NCBI RefSeq assembly: GCF_050589605.1
Contig: NZ_JBNGOO010000001.1
Strand: one strand, 5' to 3'
Length of the DNA: 64,000 nt
DNA from: Granulosicoccus sp947495035
GTDB taxonomy: Bacteria; Pseudomonadota; Gammaproteobacteria; Granulosicoccales; Granulosicoccaceae
The translations under genes and the position numbers were made by a program. The notes below the pieces were generated by a model. The model saw nothing but the letters and a program-made list of their open reading frames with translations, was not told the DNA's origin and ran no database searches. Positions 34,725 through 43,339 of the stretch are shown here, in pieces (the first letter of the stretch is position 1; each line of letters begins with the position of its first letter).

Positions 34725-36893
34725 TTAGAACTTGCCGTAATAGCCTTCTTTCAAGGCATCGTACAGGTTGGCGGCGGTGTGCATTTCCCCGTCATATTCG
34801 ATCTGCTCGTTGCCCTTGGCTGTCACGACAGAACCGTCTTCGAGGGTGAACTGGTATTCGGTATTCTCCAGATCGTTCTCCTTGACCAGCACGCCCTGGA
34901 AGTTCTCGGGGTTGAAACGGAAGGTGGTACATCCCTTCAGACCCTGATCGTAGGCGTACATGTAGATGTCCTTGAAATCGTCGAACGGGAAATCGGTGGG
35001 TACATTGGCGGTCTTGGAAATGGACGAATCGATCCAGCGCTGTGAGGCGGCCTGCACCGAGACGTGATCCTTCGGTGTGATGTCATCGGCCGACATGAAA
35101 TAGTCGGGCAGTTGTGCCTCGGCCTCGTCGCTGTACGGCATGGCCTTGTCATTGACCAGTGCCTGATAGGCCAGCAACTCGAACGAGAAGACATCGACCT
35201 TCTCCTTGCTCTTGCGGCCTTCACGGATCACGTTGCGCGCATAGTGGTGGGCAAAACTGGGCTCGATGCCATTACTGGCATTGTTGGCCAGTGACAGGGA
35301 GATGGTGCCGGTGGGGGCTATGGAGCTGTGATGCGTGAAGCGTGCGCCGTGATCGGCCAGTGCCTCGACCAGTTGCGGATCAACCTCGGCAATGCGTTGC
35401 ATGTAGCGGCTGTAGCGGGCATGCAGAATGCGCCCCGGCAGCTGGTCGCCCACTGCATAGCCATCATCCTTCATTTCGGGACGCTTGCGCAGCATCTCGC
35501 CAGTGACGGTAAAGAGCTCGTCCATGATCGGAGCCGGACCCTTTTCCCTGGACAGCTCCAGTGCCGTGCGCCAGCCGGTGACAGCCAGTTCTCGAGTCAC
35601 CTTTTCGGTGAACGCCAGTGATTCCGGGCTGCCGTACTTCATGCCCATCAATGTCATGCAGGAGCCCAGCCCCAGATAGCCCATGCCGTGGCGACGCTTG
35701 CGCTGGATCTCGCGGCGTTGCTGTTCCAGTGGCAGGCCGTTGATCTCGACGACATTGTCGAGCATGCGGGTGAAGATCTCGACGGTACGATTGTAGCGTT
35801 CCCAGTCGAAGCGAGCCTTGTCGGTGAAGGGGTCGAGCACGAATCGCGTCAGGTTGATCGATCCGAGCAGGCAGGCACCGTAGGGTGGCAGGGGCTGCTC
35901 GCCGCAGGGGTTGGTGGCGCGGATGGATTCGTCGAACCAGTTGTTGTTCATCTCGTTGACCTTGTCGATCAGGATGAAACCGGGCTCGGCAAAATCGTAG
36001 GTGGAGGCCATGATGAGGTCCCACAGACGACGGGCCGGCATGGTCTTGTAGATACGGCAGGCCACCAGGCCTTCTTCGTTGGCGACCACATCCTCATGCG
36101 AGGGCCAGTCACGCCACACGATCTGATCGGGATCATCGAGCTGGATATCGCCATCGTCCAGTTCCTTCTGGCGGATGGGGAAGGCCAGCTGCCAGGGCTC
36201 GTCGGCCTTGACGGCCTGAATGAAATCCTCGGTGATCAGCAACGACAGATTGAACTGCCGCAGGCGAGCATCTTCGCGTTTGGCCTTGATGAATTCGAGT
36301 ACGTCGGGGTGGCGTACATCGAAGGTGCCCATCTGTGCACCACGGCGACCACCGGCAGAGGACACGGTAAAGCACATCTTGTCGAAGATATCCATGAAGG
36401 ACAGCGGACCGGAGGTGTAGGCACCGGCACCGGAGACATAGGCGCCGCGAGGTCGCAGTGTCGAGAAGTCGTAGCCGATGCCACACCCGGCCTTGAGTGT
36501 CAGACCCGCTTCATGCACCTTGCCGAGGATGTCGTCCATGGAGTCGACGATGGTGCCGCTGACCGTGCAATTGATGGTGGAGGTCGCCGGCTTGTGGGCC
36601 AGAGCGCCGGCGTTGGAAGTGATGCGGCCCGCCGGAATGGCTCCCTGCTCCAGCGCCCACAGGAACTCGCCGTACCAGTGCTTGCGGTTTTCCTCGGAGG
36701 TTTCGACATCGGCCAGCGCGCGTGCCACGCGCTTGAAGGTGTCGATGACGGTTTCGTCGACATTCTGGCCTTCCTTGGTCTTGAGACGGTATTTCTTGTC
36801 CCAGATATCCACGGAAGTTTCCTGCAGCGGCAAACGAGCCAGGGCCGGCTTTGCAGGGGTGTCTTTCATTGCCAGGACGTCAACTGTGCTCAT
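34725..36893 (-). CDS. nrdJa: Class II ribonucleotide reductase, catalytic subunit NrdJa
   Basis: A 722-residue B12-dependent reductase that makes deoxyribonucleotides and does not need oxygen. The landmarks are the finger-loop motif NPCGEQPLPPYGACLLGSIN, KAGCGIGYDFSTLRPRGA, the ASNGIEPSFAHHY segment and APTGTISL. The start is the ATG at 36893; an upstream in-frame ATG at 36950 would add a proline/arginine-rich stretch overlapping the promoter. A pair of NrdR boxes lies 90-137 bp upstream. It forms one functional enzyme with NrdJb. Confidence 0.94.
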   Translation of the reverse strand: MSTVDVLAMKDTPAKPALARLPLQETSVDIWDKKYRLKTKEGQNVDETVIDTFKRVARALADVETSEENRKHWYGEFLWALEQGAIPAGRITSNAGALAHKPATSTINCTVSGTIVDSMDDILGKVHEAGLTLKAGCGIGYDFSTLRPRGAYVSGAGAYTSGPLSFMDIFDKMCFTVSSAGGRRGAQMGTFDVRHPDVLEFIKAKREDARLRQFNLSLLITEDFIQAVKADEPWQLAFPIRQKELDDGDIQLDDPDQIVWRDWPSHEDVVANEEGLVACRIYKTMPARRLWDLIMASTYDFAEPGFILIDKVNEMNNNWFDESIRATNPCGEQPLPPYGACLLGSINLTRFVLDPFTDKARFDWERYNRTVEIFTRMLDNVVEINGLPLEQQRREIQRKRRHGMGYLGLGSCMTLMGMKYGSPESLAFTEKVTRELAVTGWRTALELSREKGPAPIMDELFTVTGEMLRKRPEMKDDGYAVGDQLPGRILHARYSRYMQRIAEVDPQLVEALADHGARFTHHSSIAPTGTISLSLANNASNGIEPSFAHHYARNVIREGRKSKEKVDVFSFELLAYQALVNDKAMPYSDEAEAQLPDYFMSADDITPKDHVSVQAASQRWIDSSISKTANVPTDFPFDDFKDIYMYAYDQGLKGCTTFRFNPENFQGVLVKENDLENTEYQFTLEDGSVVTAKGNEQIEYDGEMHTAANLYDALKEGYYGKF

Positions 36894-36982
36894 GGGCGTT
36901 CGGAATCTCCTTGTCGGTGCCAGGCCCGTGCTTGTGCGGGGCTCAGGCAATGTAATCTGTAGTCACTCGGATTCCCTGTGTC

Positions 36983-36998
36983 ACACAATATATAGTGT
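36983..36998 (-). promoter_or_regulatory. NrdR box, proximal
   Basis: ACACAATATATAGTGT is a near-perfect palindrome and a close match to the known NrdR operator. It lies about 90 bp upstream of the nrdJa ATG. NrdR represses ribonucleotide reductase genes when dATP is plentiful. Confidence 0.85.
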
Positions 36999-37014
36999 GC
37001 TGAAGCGTGTCCAT

Positions 37015-37030
37015 ACGCAACATGTAGTGC
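37015..37030 (-). promoter_or_regulatory. NrdR box, distal
   Basis: ACGCAACATGTAGTGC matches the proximal box at 12 of 16 positions and starts exactly 32 bp away, three helical turns, the usual spacing of NrdR box pairs. On the minus strand a TTGCGT (possible -35) lies in this box and TATATA in the other, so NrdR would cover the core promoter. Confidence 0.72.
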
Positions 37031-37297
37031 TTGTAATGCCCGCTGTCAATCTGTCGGCAGCACGTTGCCGGATACATCAGTGCGGGGGCGGCGCAGTGTA
37101 TCGCCGCTGTGCAGCCCGGTCAACGTCGAAAACCACTATATCTGGGGTTGCCCGGGATTCACGCCACTACATCTTGTGGTTGAGCGGCGAATTTTGGGGA
37201 CAAAGCGGTTGACAAGCTGTGGACAACTCCCGGGAACCCGCATGACACCGTCAAAATATGCAATATAGTTCAATTCATGCCAGTGATTCATGGGCAT

Positions 37298-37332
37298 TGA
37301 CGGAATACCGTCAGCTAACCTGCTGCTGACGG
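37298..37332 (+). repeat. Overlapping, mutually exclusive hairpins
   Basis: TGACGG (37298-37303) can pair with CCGTCA (37308-37313) around AATA. Alternatively CCGTCAGC (37308-37315) can pair with GCTGACGG (37325-37332) around nine bases. Both use the same central strand, so only one can form at a time, the arrangement seen in attenuators. There is no following T-run. Confidence 0.5.
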
Positions 37333-37597
37333 AATGCCAGCTGTTGCAGGTTACGCGCAGCTCGCGAAACCGTCGATTCACGGATCGATTGCGCCAATGA
37401 AATGGCGCTCAACGCTCTCGTCTGTTGGCTGCATCACAGTGCATGGAACAACGCAGGCGGAAGCGTGAAACGCCACACGAACTCTTGTCAAGACAGTGGC
37501 GGAGAGGCTTCCGGCAGATTATCTTTCCTGCCAACACCGGTACGACAACGGTATCCCCACAACGAGATCGGGCAACAGCCTGACACGGGAGCAGAAC

Positions 37598-37894
37598 ATG
37601 AGACATTCGAATCAGACTTCAGCCGGCCGAGCCACTCATCGCGCCTTCACTCGTATCGTCAAGGAGTCCCGCTGGGTCCACCGCTCGCAGCTGCAAATCG
37701 GCATGTACGTCAACGAACTGGATCGCCCCTGGACGGATACCAGTTTCATGTTCCAGGGCTTCGAGATCGACTCCCCGGAAACCCTGGAAAAGGTTCGCGA
37801 GTCCTGTGAGTACGCCTTCGTCCAGACAGAGAAGCTGGCCCGGGTGTCCTGGGTTGGTACCCGACGTCATGTGTCGGTGGTTCGCGATCACTGA
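37598..37894 (+). CDS. Stand-alone DUF3391 protein
   Basis: 98 residues from an ATG preceded by GGGAG at a 7-bp spacing. The core, WVHRSQLQIGMYVNELDRPWTDTSFMFQGFEIDSPETLEKV, matches DUF3391, the domain normally found at the N-terminus of HD-GYP cyclic-di-GMP phosphodiesterases. Here it ends shortly after the domain, and no HD-GYP module follows on either strand. It may be a regulatory partner supplied in trans or a remnant. Convergent with mgtE. Confidence 0.78.
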   Translation: MRHSNQTSAGRATHRAFTRIVKESRWVHRSQLQIGMYVNELDRPWTDTSFMFQGFEIDSPETLEKVRESCEYAFVQTEKLARVSWVGTRRHVSVVRDH

Positions 37895-38016
37895 GGGCGC
37901 TCAGGCCGACAGGGCAGGCGGGCTTGCAGCGGAAGATTCTCGATGCATAGGGCCAGTCCTGTCGCCCGCCGCATGATCAAGGGTGATTGGCGCTCGAATG
38001 CGCCAGATGCCCGAGC

Positions 38017-39363
38017 CTACAGTATCAGCGTCGCCAGCCCCAGAAAGGCCACCAGTCCGACCACGTCGGTGACCGTGGTCAGGGCAACACCACCGGCCAG
38101 CGCCGGGTCGATACCGAGCCGGCGCATCAGCATCGGCAGCATGGCCCCGGCATAGGCTGCCGTTACCAGGTTCACGACCAGTGCGGCACCGATGATCATG
38201 CCGATCTGCCGGTCGCCGAACCACAGCCACACCAGTCCGGCAATGATCAGTGCCCACAACACCCCGTTGAGCAGGCCGATGGCGACCTCGCGCGTCAGCA
38301 GGTCTCGCAGATTGCTCTTGTTGATCTGGTTGAGCGCCTGGCCGCGAATGACCAGGGTCAGCGTCTGGCTGCCGGCGATACCGCCCATGCTCGGCACCAC
38401 ACTCATCAACACCGCCAGGGTGACGATGCGCTCCAGGGTGCCTTCGAACTGGGCGATGACCCAGGAGGCCAGCAGTGCCGTCAGCAGGTTCACGCCCAGC
38501 CACAGCGCGCGCTTGCGGGTACTGCGAAAGATCGGCGCGAAGATATCGTCTTCCTGATTCAGACCTGCCATGCTCAGTACGGTCTGCTCGGCCTCTTCAC
38601 GAATGACGTCAACCACGTCATCGATCGTGACACGACCGATGAGTCGGTTGTTGTCATCCACCACCGGTGCCGAGACCAGATCGAAATCCTCGAACACCCG
38701 GGCGACTTCACGCTGGGTGGTCAGTACGTGCAGGGGTTCGATCTTGCGCAGCGAGATATCGCTGACCAGGGTGTCACTGCTGTTGGTCAGCAACAGTCGC
38801 AGTGACAGCTCACCCAGGTAACGGCCATAGCGGTCGGTCACCCAGAGTCGGTCTGTCTGGCGCGGCATGGACCCACGACGCCGCAGATAGCGCAGCACCA
38901 CATCCAGGGTCACATCACCGCGCACCGTGATCACGTCCAGGTTCATCAGGCCGCCGGCGCTGTCCTCCGGGTAGGCCAGTACCTGGTCGAGGCGCTCACG
39001 ATCCTGACGGCCCATGCCGGCCAGCATCTCGGAGGTGAGCTGTTCGGGCAGCGACTGGACAAAGTCGGCCAGATCGTCAAGATCCAGCTGCTCGGTCGCC
39101 GCCACCAGCTCGTCCATGTCCATGTCGCGAACCAGGCTCTCGCGAACCTCATCGCCCACTTCCATGAGGATTTCACCTTCCAGCTCGGGATCGATGACAT
39201 CCCACAGCAGGCGACGACGTACCGGTGGCAGTGATTCCAGGGCATCGGCGATCTCGGCCGGGTGCATGGCCAGCATGATCTTGCGAGCGGCCGAGACGGA
39301 GCCTTCGCTGATGTTTTCAGCCAGCGTGCTGGACTGCTGCTGCTGTTCGACTTCAGGTTCCAT
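38017..39363 (-). CDS. mgtE: Magnesium transporter MgtE
   Basis: A 448-residue MgtE-type Mg2+ channel. The layout is an N-terminal superhelical domain (HPAEIADALESLPPVRRRLLWDV), two CBS domains (about 135-255; PVVDDNNRLIGRVTIDDVVD) and five C-terminal membrane helices with the pore region GGIAGSQTLTLVIRGQAL and the final LAGGVALTTVTDVVGLVAFLGLA. Magnesium bound at the cytosolic domains closes the channel. It lies 60 bp downstream of ptsI in the same direction, an arrangement also seen in other gammaproteobacteria. Confidence 0.94.
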   Translation of the reverse strand: MEPEVEQQQQSSTLAENISEGSVSAARKIMLAMHPAEIADALESLPPVRRRLLWDVIDPELEGEILMEVGDEVRESLVRDMDMDELVAATEQLDLDDLADFVQSLPEQLTSEMLAGMGRQDRERLDQVLAYPEDSAGGLMNLDVITVRGDVTLDVVLRYLRRRGSMPRQTDRLWVTDRYGRYLGELSLRLLLTNSSDTLVSDISLRKIEPLHVLTTQREVARVFEDFDLVSAPVVDDNNRLIGRVTIDDVVDVIREEAEQTVLSMAGLNQEDDIFAPIFRSTRKRALWLGVNLLTALLASWVIAQFEGTLERIVTLAVLMSVVPSMGGIAGSQTLTLVIRGQALNQINKSNLRDLLTREVAIGLLNGVLWALIIAGLVWLWFGDRQIGMIIGAALVVNLVTAAYAGAMLPMLMRRLGIDPALAGGVALTTVTDVVGLVAFLGLATLIL

Positions 39364-39423
39364 CAGTGGCTGTCCTGTCCGATCGGGTCCGGATGGTGTC
39401 TGGGGAGCAAGAATACGTCATGC

Positions 39424-41175
39424 TCAGTTGCTGGGGGCGGAGGCGTTTATCTTGTCGAGCTGGGCGAGCATCTCTTCGCTGCTGCGGGCTGCCAGCAGCG
39501 TGCTGACCTGTTTCTTCAGCGTTGCCCGCCGGCAGGTGATGAGATTCTTCTTGGTTTCCAGAATCAGGTTTGGTGGCATGCTGAATTCGGTCAGTCCCAA
39601 TCCCAGCAACAGGCGCACATAGCGGGCATCTCCCGCCATTTCGCCGCACATGGCAACCGGAATGCCCGCCTTCTGACCCGCATCGATGGTGTTCTTGATC
39701 AGCGACAAGACCGCCGGGTGCATGGGATCGTACAGGTAGTCCACCTGGTCATCGATACGGTCGATGGCCAGCGTGTACTGGATCAGGTCATTGGTACCGA
39801 TTGACAGGAAGTCCAGCTGGCGGGCAAATTGTTCGGCAGCTATGGCCGCTGCCGGTACCTCGATCATGCCGCCGACCAGCATGTTCTCGTCGAACTCGAT
39901 GTTCTCGTCGCGCAGTGATTGCTTCACCTGACTGACCATTTCCAGGCACTGGGCAACCTCGGCCACATTCGTCAGCATGGGCAGCAGCATGTGGATGGGA
40001 CCGCGCGCAGAGGCTCGCAGAATGGCGCGCAACTGCGGCAGGAACAACGAGGTGTCACTCAGGCACAGACGGATGCCTCGCAGACCCATGGCCGGATTGT
40101 GCGCCTGCGGCCGCGTCCGGCTGGCCATCTGCCCATCCACCTGCTTGTCTGCACCGAGGTCGGCGGTGCGGATGGTCAGAGTCTCGCCCTTGAGTGCGCG
40201 CAGCACCTTGGTGTAGACCTTGAAATGCTCCTGCTCGGTCGGCACCGTCTCACGGTTCATGTACAGGAATTCGGTACGGTAGAGGCCGACGCCCTTGGCG
40301 CTGACCCGTTTCAGTGCCTTCAGATCCTCTTCGATCTCGATATTGGCCATCAGCTTGAGCTGGACGCCATCGGCCGTCACGGCTTCGGTATCGATGAGCT
40401 TGGCCAGCTCGCGCTGGCGCAGTCGGGTTTCCTTCTGCTGGCGCCTGAAGTCGCTCAGCATCTCCTCGGTGGGTTCGGCCAGTACCATGCCCAGGCGACC
40501 ATCCAGGGTGATCACTTCACCCGGCTTGATATACCGGCGGATATTGCTGACACCAACGATGGCGGGAATGCCCAGACTTCGGGCCAGGATGGCGGTATGC
40601 GACAACTGGCCACCGGTCTCGGTGACGAATCCTGCCACGCCGTGGTGCTGCATGCTGACGGTATCGGCCGGTGTCAGGTCGTCGGCCACGATGATCTGGC
40701 CTTTCCATTGTTCGGAGGCGACCACATTCTCGGCGCCATCGTCCAGGGCGCGCAGCACCGAATCGATGACGTGATTGACATCGTCGATGCGAGTGGCCAG
40801 GTAGCTGTCATCCATCGAGCCGAATGCCTTGATCAGCTCCTCGCGCTGCTGTTGCAGGGCGGCCTCGGCGTTGATCATCTCGCCCTTGATGATTTCCACG
40901 GGGCGCTGTGACAGCACGGCGTCATCGAGCATCAGAATGTGGGTTTCGATGAACGAGCTGACATCGCTCGGCGCATCCTTGGGGATATTGTCGCGGGCCA
41001 TGAGCAGTTGCGCCCGCGCGTCCTTGACAGCGCGCTTGAAGCGCCGCACTTCTGCCGGAATGCCTTTCTTCAGCAGCGTGCGAGAAGTGACATCGATCTG
41101 ATTGCGTCGCAGCAGATAGGCGTTGCCGATGGCAATACCGCGGGAGACGCCAATGCCGCTGAACATCAGACTCAT
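39424..41175 (-). CDS. ptsI: Phosphoenolpyruvate-protein phosphotransferase, enzyme I
   Basis: A 583-residue enzyme I that transfers phosphate from PEP to HPr. The open frame extends upstream, but the ATG at 41175 has AGGAG 5 bp before it and begins the conserved FSGIGVSRGIAIG. The phospho-His is in TETGGQLSHTAILARSLGIPA; the PEP-binding domain shows LYRTEFLYMNRE, MLPMLTNVAEV, GGMIEVPAA, DFLSIGTNDLIQYTLAIDR and MCGEMAGD. There is no GAF domain, so it is PtsI-like rather than PtsP. It follows ptsH by 2 bp. Confidence 0.95.
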   Translation of the reverse strand: MSLMFSGIGVSRGIAIGNAYLLRRNQIDVTSRTLLKKGIPAEVRRFKRAVKDARAQLLMARDNIPKDAPSDVSSFIETHILMLDDAVLSQRPVEIIKGEMINAEAALQQQREELIKAFGSMDDSYLATRIDDVNHVIDSVLRALDDGAENVVASEQWKGQIIVADDLTPADTVSMQHHGVAGFVTETGGQLSHTAILARSLGIPAIVGVSNIRRYIKPGEVITLDGRLGMVLAEPTEEMLSDFRRQQKETRLRQRELAKLIDTEAVTADGVQLKLMANIEIEEDLKALKRVSAKGVGLYRTEFLYMNRETVPTEQEHFKVYTKVLRALKGETLTIRTADLGADKQVDGQMASRTRPQAHNPAMGLRGIRLCLSDTSLFLPQLRAILRASARGPIHMLLPMLTNVAEVAQCLEMVSQVKQSLRDENIEFDENMLVGGMIEVPAAAIAAEQFARQLDFLSIGTNDLIQYTLAIDRIDDQVDYLYDPMHPAVLSLIKNTIDAGQKAGIPVAMCGEMAGDARYVRLLLGLGLTEFSMPPNLILETKKNLITCRRATLKKQVSTLLAARSSEEMLAQLDKINASAPSN

Positions 41176-41177
41176 GG

Positions 41178-41447
41178 CTACTCCTCTTCGTCGAACCGGC
41201 GGTTGATCAGATCGACAACGGCGGCCAGTGCATCTTCCTCGTCTTCCCCGTCGGCGGACACGGTGACCTTCGAGCCCATGCTGGCAGCCAGCATCATGAC
41301 GCCCATGATGCTCTTGCTGTTGACACGCTGGCCATCCTTCTCGATATCGATACTGGCAGCAAAGGATGACGAGAGCTTGACAAGCTTGGCTGCTGCGCGT
41401 GCGTGCAGGCCCAGTTTGTTGATGATTTCGAGTTCTTGCTGGATCAT
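41178..41447 (-). CDS. ptsH: Phosphocarrier protein HPr
   Basis: An 89-residue HPr. His15 (NKLGLHARAAAK) accepts phosphate from enzyme I, and Ser46 (NSKSIMGVMML) is the target of HPr kinase, whose gene lies 0.9 kb upstream. Both key residues are at their standard positions. The start overlaps the rapZ stop by 4 nt (ATGA at 41444-41447), so the two are translationally coupled. It relays phosphate to PtsN, as no sugar-specific enzyme II is seen here. Confidence 0.96.
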   Translation of the reverse strand: MIQQELEIINKLGLHARAAAKLVKLSSSFAASIDIEKDGQRVNSKSIMGVMMLAASMGSKVTVSADGEDEEDALAAVVDLINRRFDEEE

Positions 41448-42304
41448 AGTTCTCGATGTCGTCTGGAGACGTTGTCGCGCGCCTCGGCGAAATGGTCGGC
41501 AAGTCGATCGATCAGATAGACCGACCGATGGCGACCGCCGGTACAACCTACCGAGACGGTCAGATAGGCGCGATTCTCTGCTTCGAACAGCGGCAGCCAG
41601 CGTTGCAGAAAATCCCGGATGTGCTCGAACATGGCTTCGACGTCCGGCTGGTCCTGCAGGAAGCGGATGATCGGTTTCTCGCGTCCGGTGAATCGTCGCA
41701 GTTCCGGCTCCCAGTGCGGATTGGGCAGGCAGCGTACGTCGAACATGAAGTCGGTGCTGGCCGGGGTGCCGTGCTTGAAGCCGAAAGACTGGAAGATCAG
41801 TGCAAGACCGACCTGGGTCTTGCCCAGCACATAGGTGCGGATGATGTCGCGCAGTTCATGCAGGTTCAGTGCAGAGGTATCCACGACCAGTTCGGCGTCG
41901 GCCTTGACCGGATCCAGCAGGCGCGCCTCTTCGTCGATGGCACTGATCAGCGGCAGGTCCTGACTGCTGAGTGGATGCTTGCGGCGGGTTTCGGAAAAGC
42001 GCGTCACCAGGCGGGTGCGGTCGGTGTCCAGAAACAGCACCTCGACCTGCATGTCCTTGCGGGCCCGCAGCTCGGTCAACAGTCTCAGCAGATTGTCTGC
42101 CGAGGCGCGTTCGCTGCGCATGTCGATGCCGATGGCCAGCTTGGCATACAGCTGCGAGCCGCTGGCCAGCAGTTTGTCGATGAATTCGGACAGCAGGTAG
42201 GAGGGCAGATTGTCGATGCAGTAGAAGCCTTCGTCTTCCAGGGTGTGCAGAGCCACACTCTTGCCGGATCCTGACAGACCAGTGACTATGGTCAGGCGTG
42301 TCAT
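41444..42304 (-). CDS. rapZ: RNase adapter protein RapZ
   Basis: A 286-residue P-loop protein, MTRLTIVTGLSGSGKSVALHTLEDEGFYCIDNLP at the N-terminus, with a C-terminal domain ending VSVGCTGGRHRSVYLIDRLA. In E. coli RapZ binds GlmY/GlmZ small RNAs and guides RNase E to control GlmS, the first enzyme of UDP-GlcNAc synthesis. The local order hprK-rapZ-ptsH couples it to phosphotransfer. The basic C-terminal RNA-binding tail is short but present (ARDNVSRRHREL). Confidence 0.95.
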   Translation of the reverse strand: MTRLTIVTGLSGSGKSVALHTLEDEGFYCIDNLPSYLLSEFIDKLLASGSQLYAKLAIGIDMRSERASADNLLRLLTELRARKDMQVEVLFLDTDRTRLVTRFSETRRKHPLSSQDLPLISAIDEEARLLDPVKADAELVVDTSALNLHELRDIIRTYVLGKTQVGLALIFQSFGFKHGTPASTDFMFDVRCLPNPHWEPELRRFTGREKPIIRFLQDQPDVEAMFEHIRDFLQRWLPLFEAENRAYLTVSVGCTGGRHRSVYLIDRLADHFAEARDNVSRRHREL

Positions 42305-42307
42305 GGT

Positions 42308-43339
42308 TCAGTTCTCCGTATCGGTACTGACGTCGGTGCCCGACTTGGGGCGTGGGCTGGGACGGCGCTTGCTCTGATGGGCGGCGATTGCCAGCGCTCG
42401 TTCCTGTTTGCTGACCAGATCCCTGGAGGCGCTGTAACCGCCGGCGCGCAATATCTGGTCGCGTATCGCGGCTTCGACCAGCACGGCCATGTTGCGTCCG
42501 GGAGCTACCGGTATCGTGCGTTTGGGTACCTTGACGCCCAGGACGACGCGAGTGCCGGACGGCTCGCTGATGCGATCACCGGCAATGGCCGCCAGATCCT
42601 TGTTGAAATCCTCGCCACTGACCGGCTTCAGGTGCACGATACAGCGCAGGATCTTGCGCGAGCGCGTATGTGCATCCCCGTACATCAGGGCGATGTTGAG
42701 CACACCGAGACCGCGTACTTCCAGAAAATCCTGCAGCAGGGGCGGGCACTGGCATTCGAGCGTCCCGGGCGCTATGCGGGTGAACTCCGGGGCGTCGTCC
42801 GCCACCAGGATGTGACCTCGACTGATCAGCTCCAGAGCCAGTTCGCTCTTGCCGACACTGGCATCCCCGGTGATCAGTACCCCGGTACCATGCACATCCA
42901 TCATCACCCCGTGAATGATCTCGCGTTCGGCCAGCAGTTGAGTCAGCAGAAAGCGCATGCGGCTGTGCAACTGGCTGTAGTCTGCCGCCGAGCTCAGCAG
43001 GGCGATGTTCTCGCGTTCAGCCAGTTCGATGATGCTTTCGGGCGCCTGCAGCGAGTTGGAGACCACGATCACGTCGCAGGTGTTGGGCAGGGAATACTCG
43101 AAACGGCTGGCGTCGAGCACCGAGGCCTCGCTGAACAGGCGGACTTCGGCAGCGCCCAGCAACTGGATACGGTTGGGGCTGTTGAAATTGAGTGGGCCGA
43201 GCAGGCGAGGGCGGTCTACCGGGCCGGCGTCACGCGTCAGCATGCGCGAATGGGCGGCATGTCCGGCGGTCCAGGTCAGATCCAGATCCTTGTTCAGTGC
43301 CTGTACCGCCTCGCCAACGGTCAGCTGCCGGTAAGACAT
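42308..43339 (-). CDS. hprK: HPr kinase/phosphorylase
   Basis: A 343-residue HprK that phosphorylates and dephosphorylates Ser46 of HPr. The Walker A is ITGDASVGKSELALELISRGH at about 155-175, followed by LVADDAPEFTRI and the EVRGLGVLNI signature of the family. The N-terminal domain has RIQLLGAAEVRLF. The tail after about 310 is basic and longer than usual. It overlaps the ptsN start region by 1 nt and precedes rapZ by 3 bp. HprK is absent from enterics but occurs in other proteobacteria with incomplete PTS. Confidence 0.95.
   Translation of the reverse strand: MSYRQLTVGEAVQALNKDLDLTWTAGHAAHSRMLTRDAGPVDRPRLLGPLNFNSPNRIQLLGAAEVRLFSEASVLDASRFEYSLPNTCDVIVVSNSLQAPESIIELAERENIALLSSAADYSQLHSRMRFLLTQLLAEREIIHGVMMDVHGTGVLITGDASVGKSELALELISRGHILVADDAPEFTRIAPGTLECQCPPLLQDFLEVRGLGVLNIALMYGDAHTRSRKILRCIVHLKPVSGEDFNKDLAAIAGDRISEPSGTRVVLGVKVPKRTIPVAPGRNMAVLVEAAIRDQILRAGGYSASRDLVSKQERALAIAAHQSKRRPSPRPKSGTDVSTDTEN

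Larger units (their letters stand above)
36894..37597. other. 704-bp intergenic regulatory region
   Basis: Between divergent nrdJa and the DUF3391 gene. No gene is supported. It contains two NrdR boxes (36983-36998, 37015-37030) and a set of competing hairpins at 37298-37332. ATGACA, 16 bp, TATAGT at 37241-37268 could be a plus-strand promoter for the DUF3391 gene, which would give a leader of about 330 nt. Confidence 0.5.

Noticed and set aside
35688..36962. A 424-codon plus-strand frame across nrdJa
   Set aside because: Lies wholly opposite a well-conserved ribonucleotide reductase, with no domain of its own.
37250..37275. A third NrdR-like site around AATATGCAATATAG
   Set aside because: Too few matches to the operator and wrong spacing from the other two boxes.
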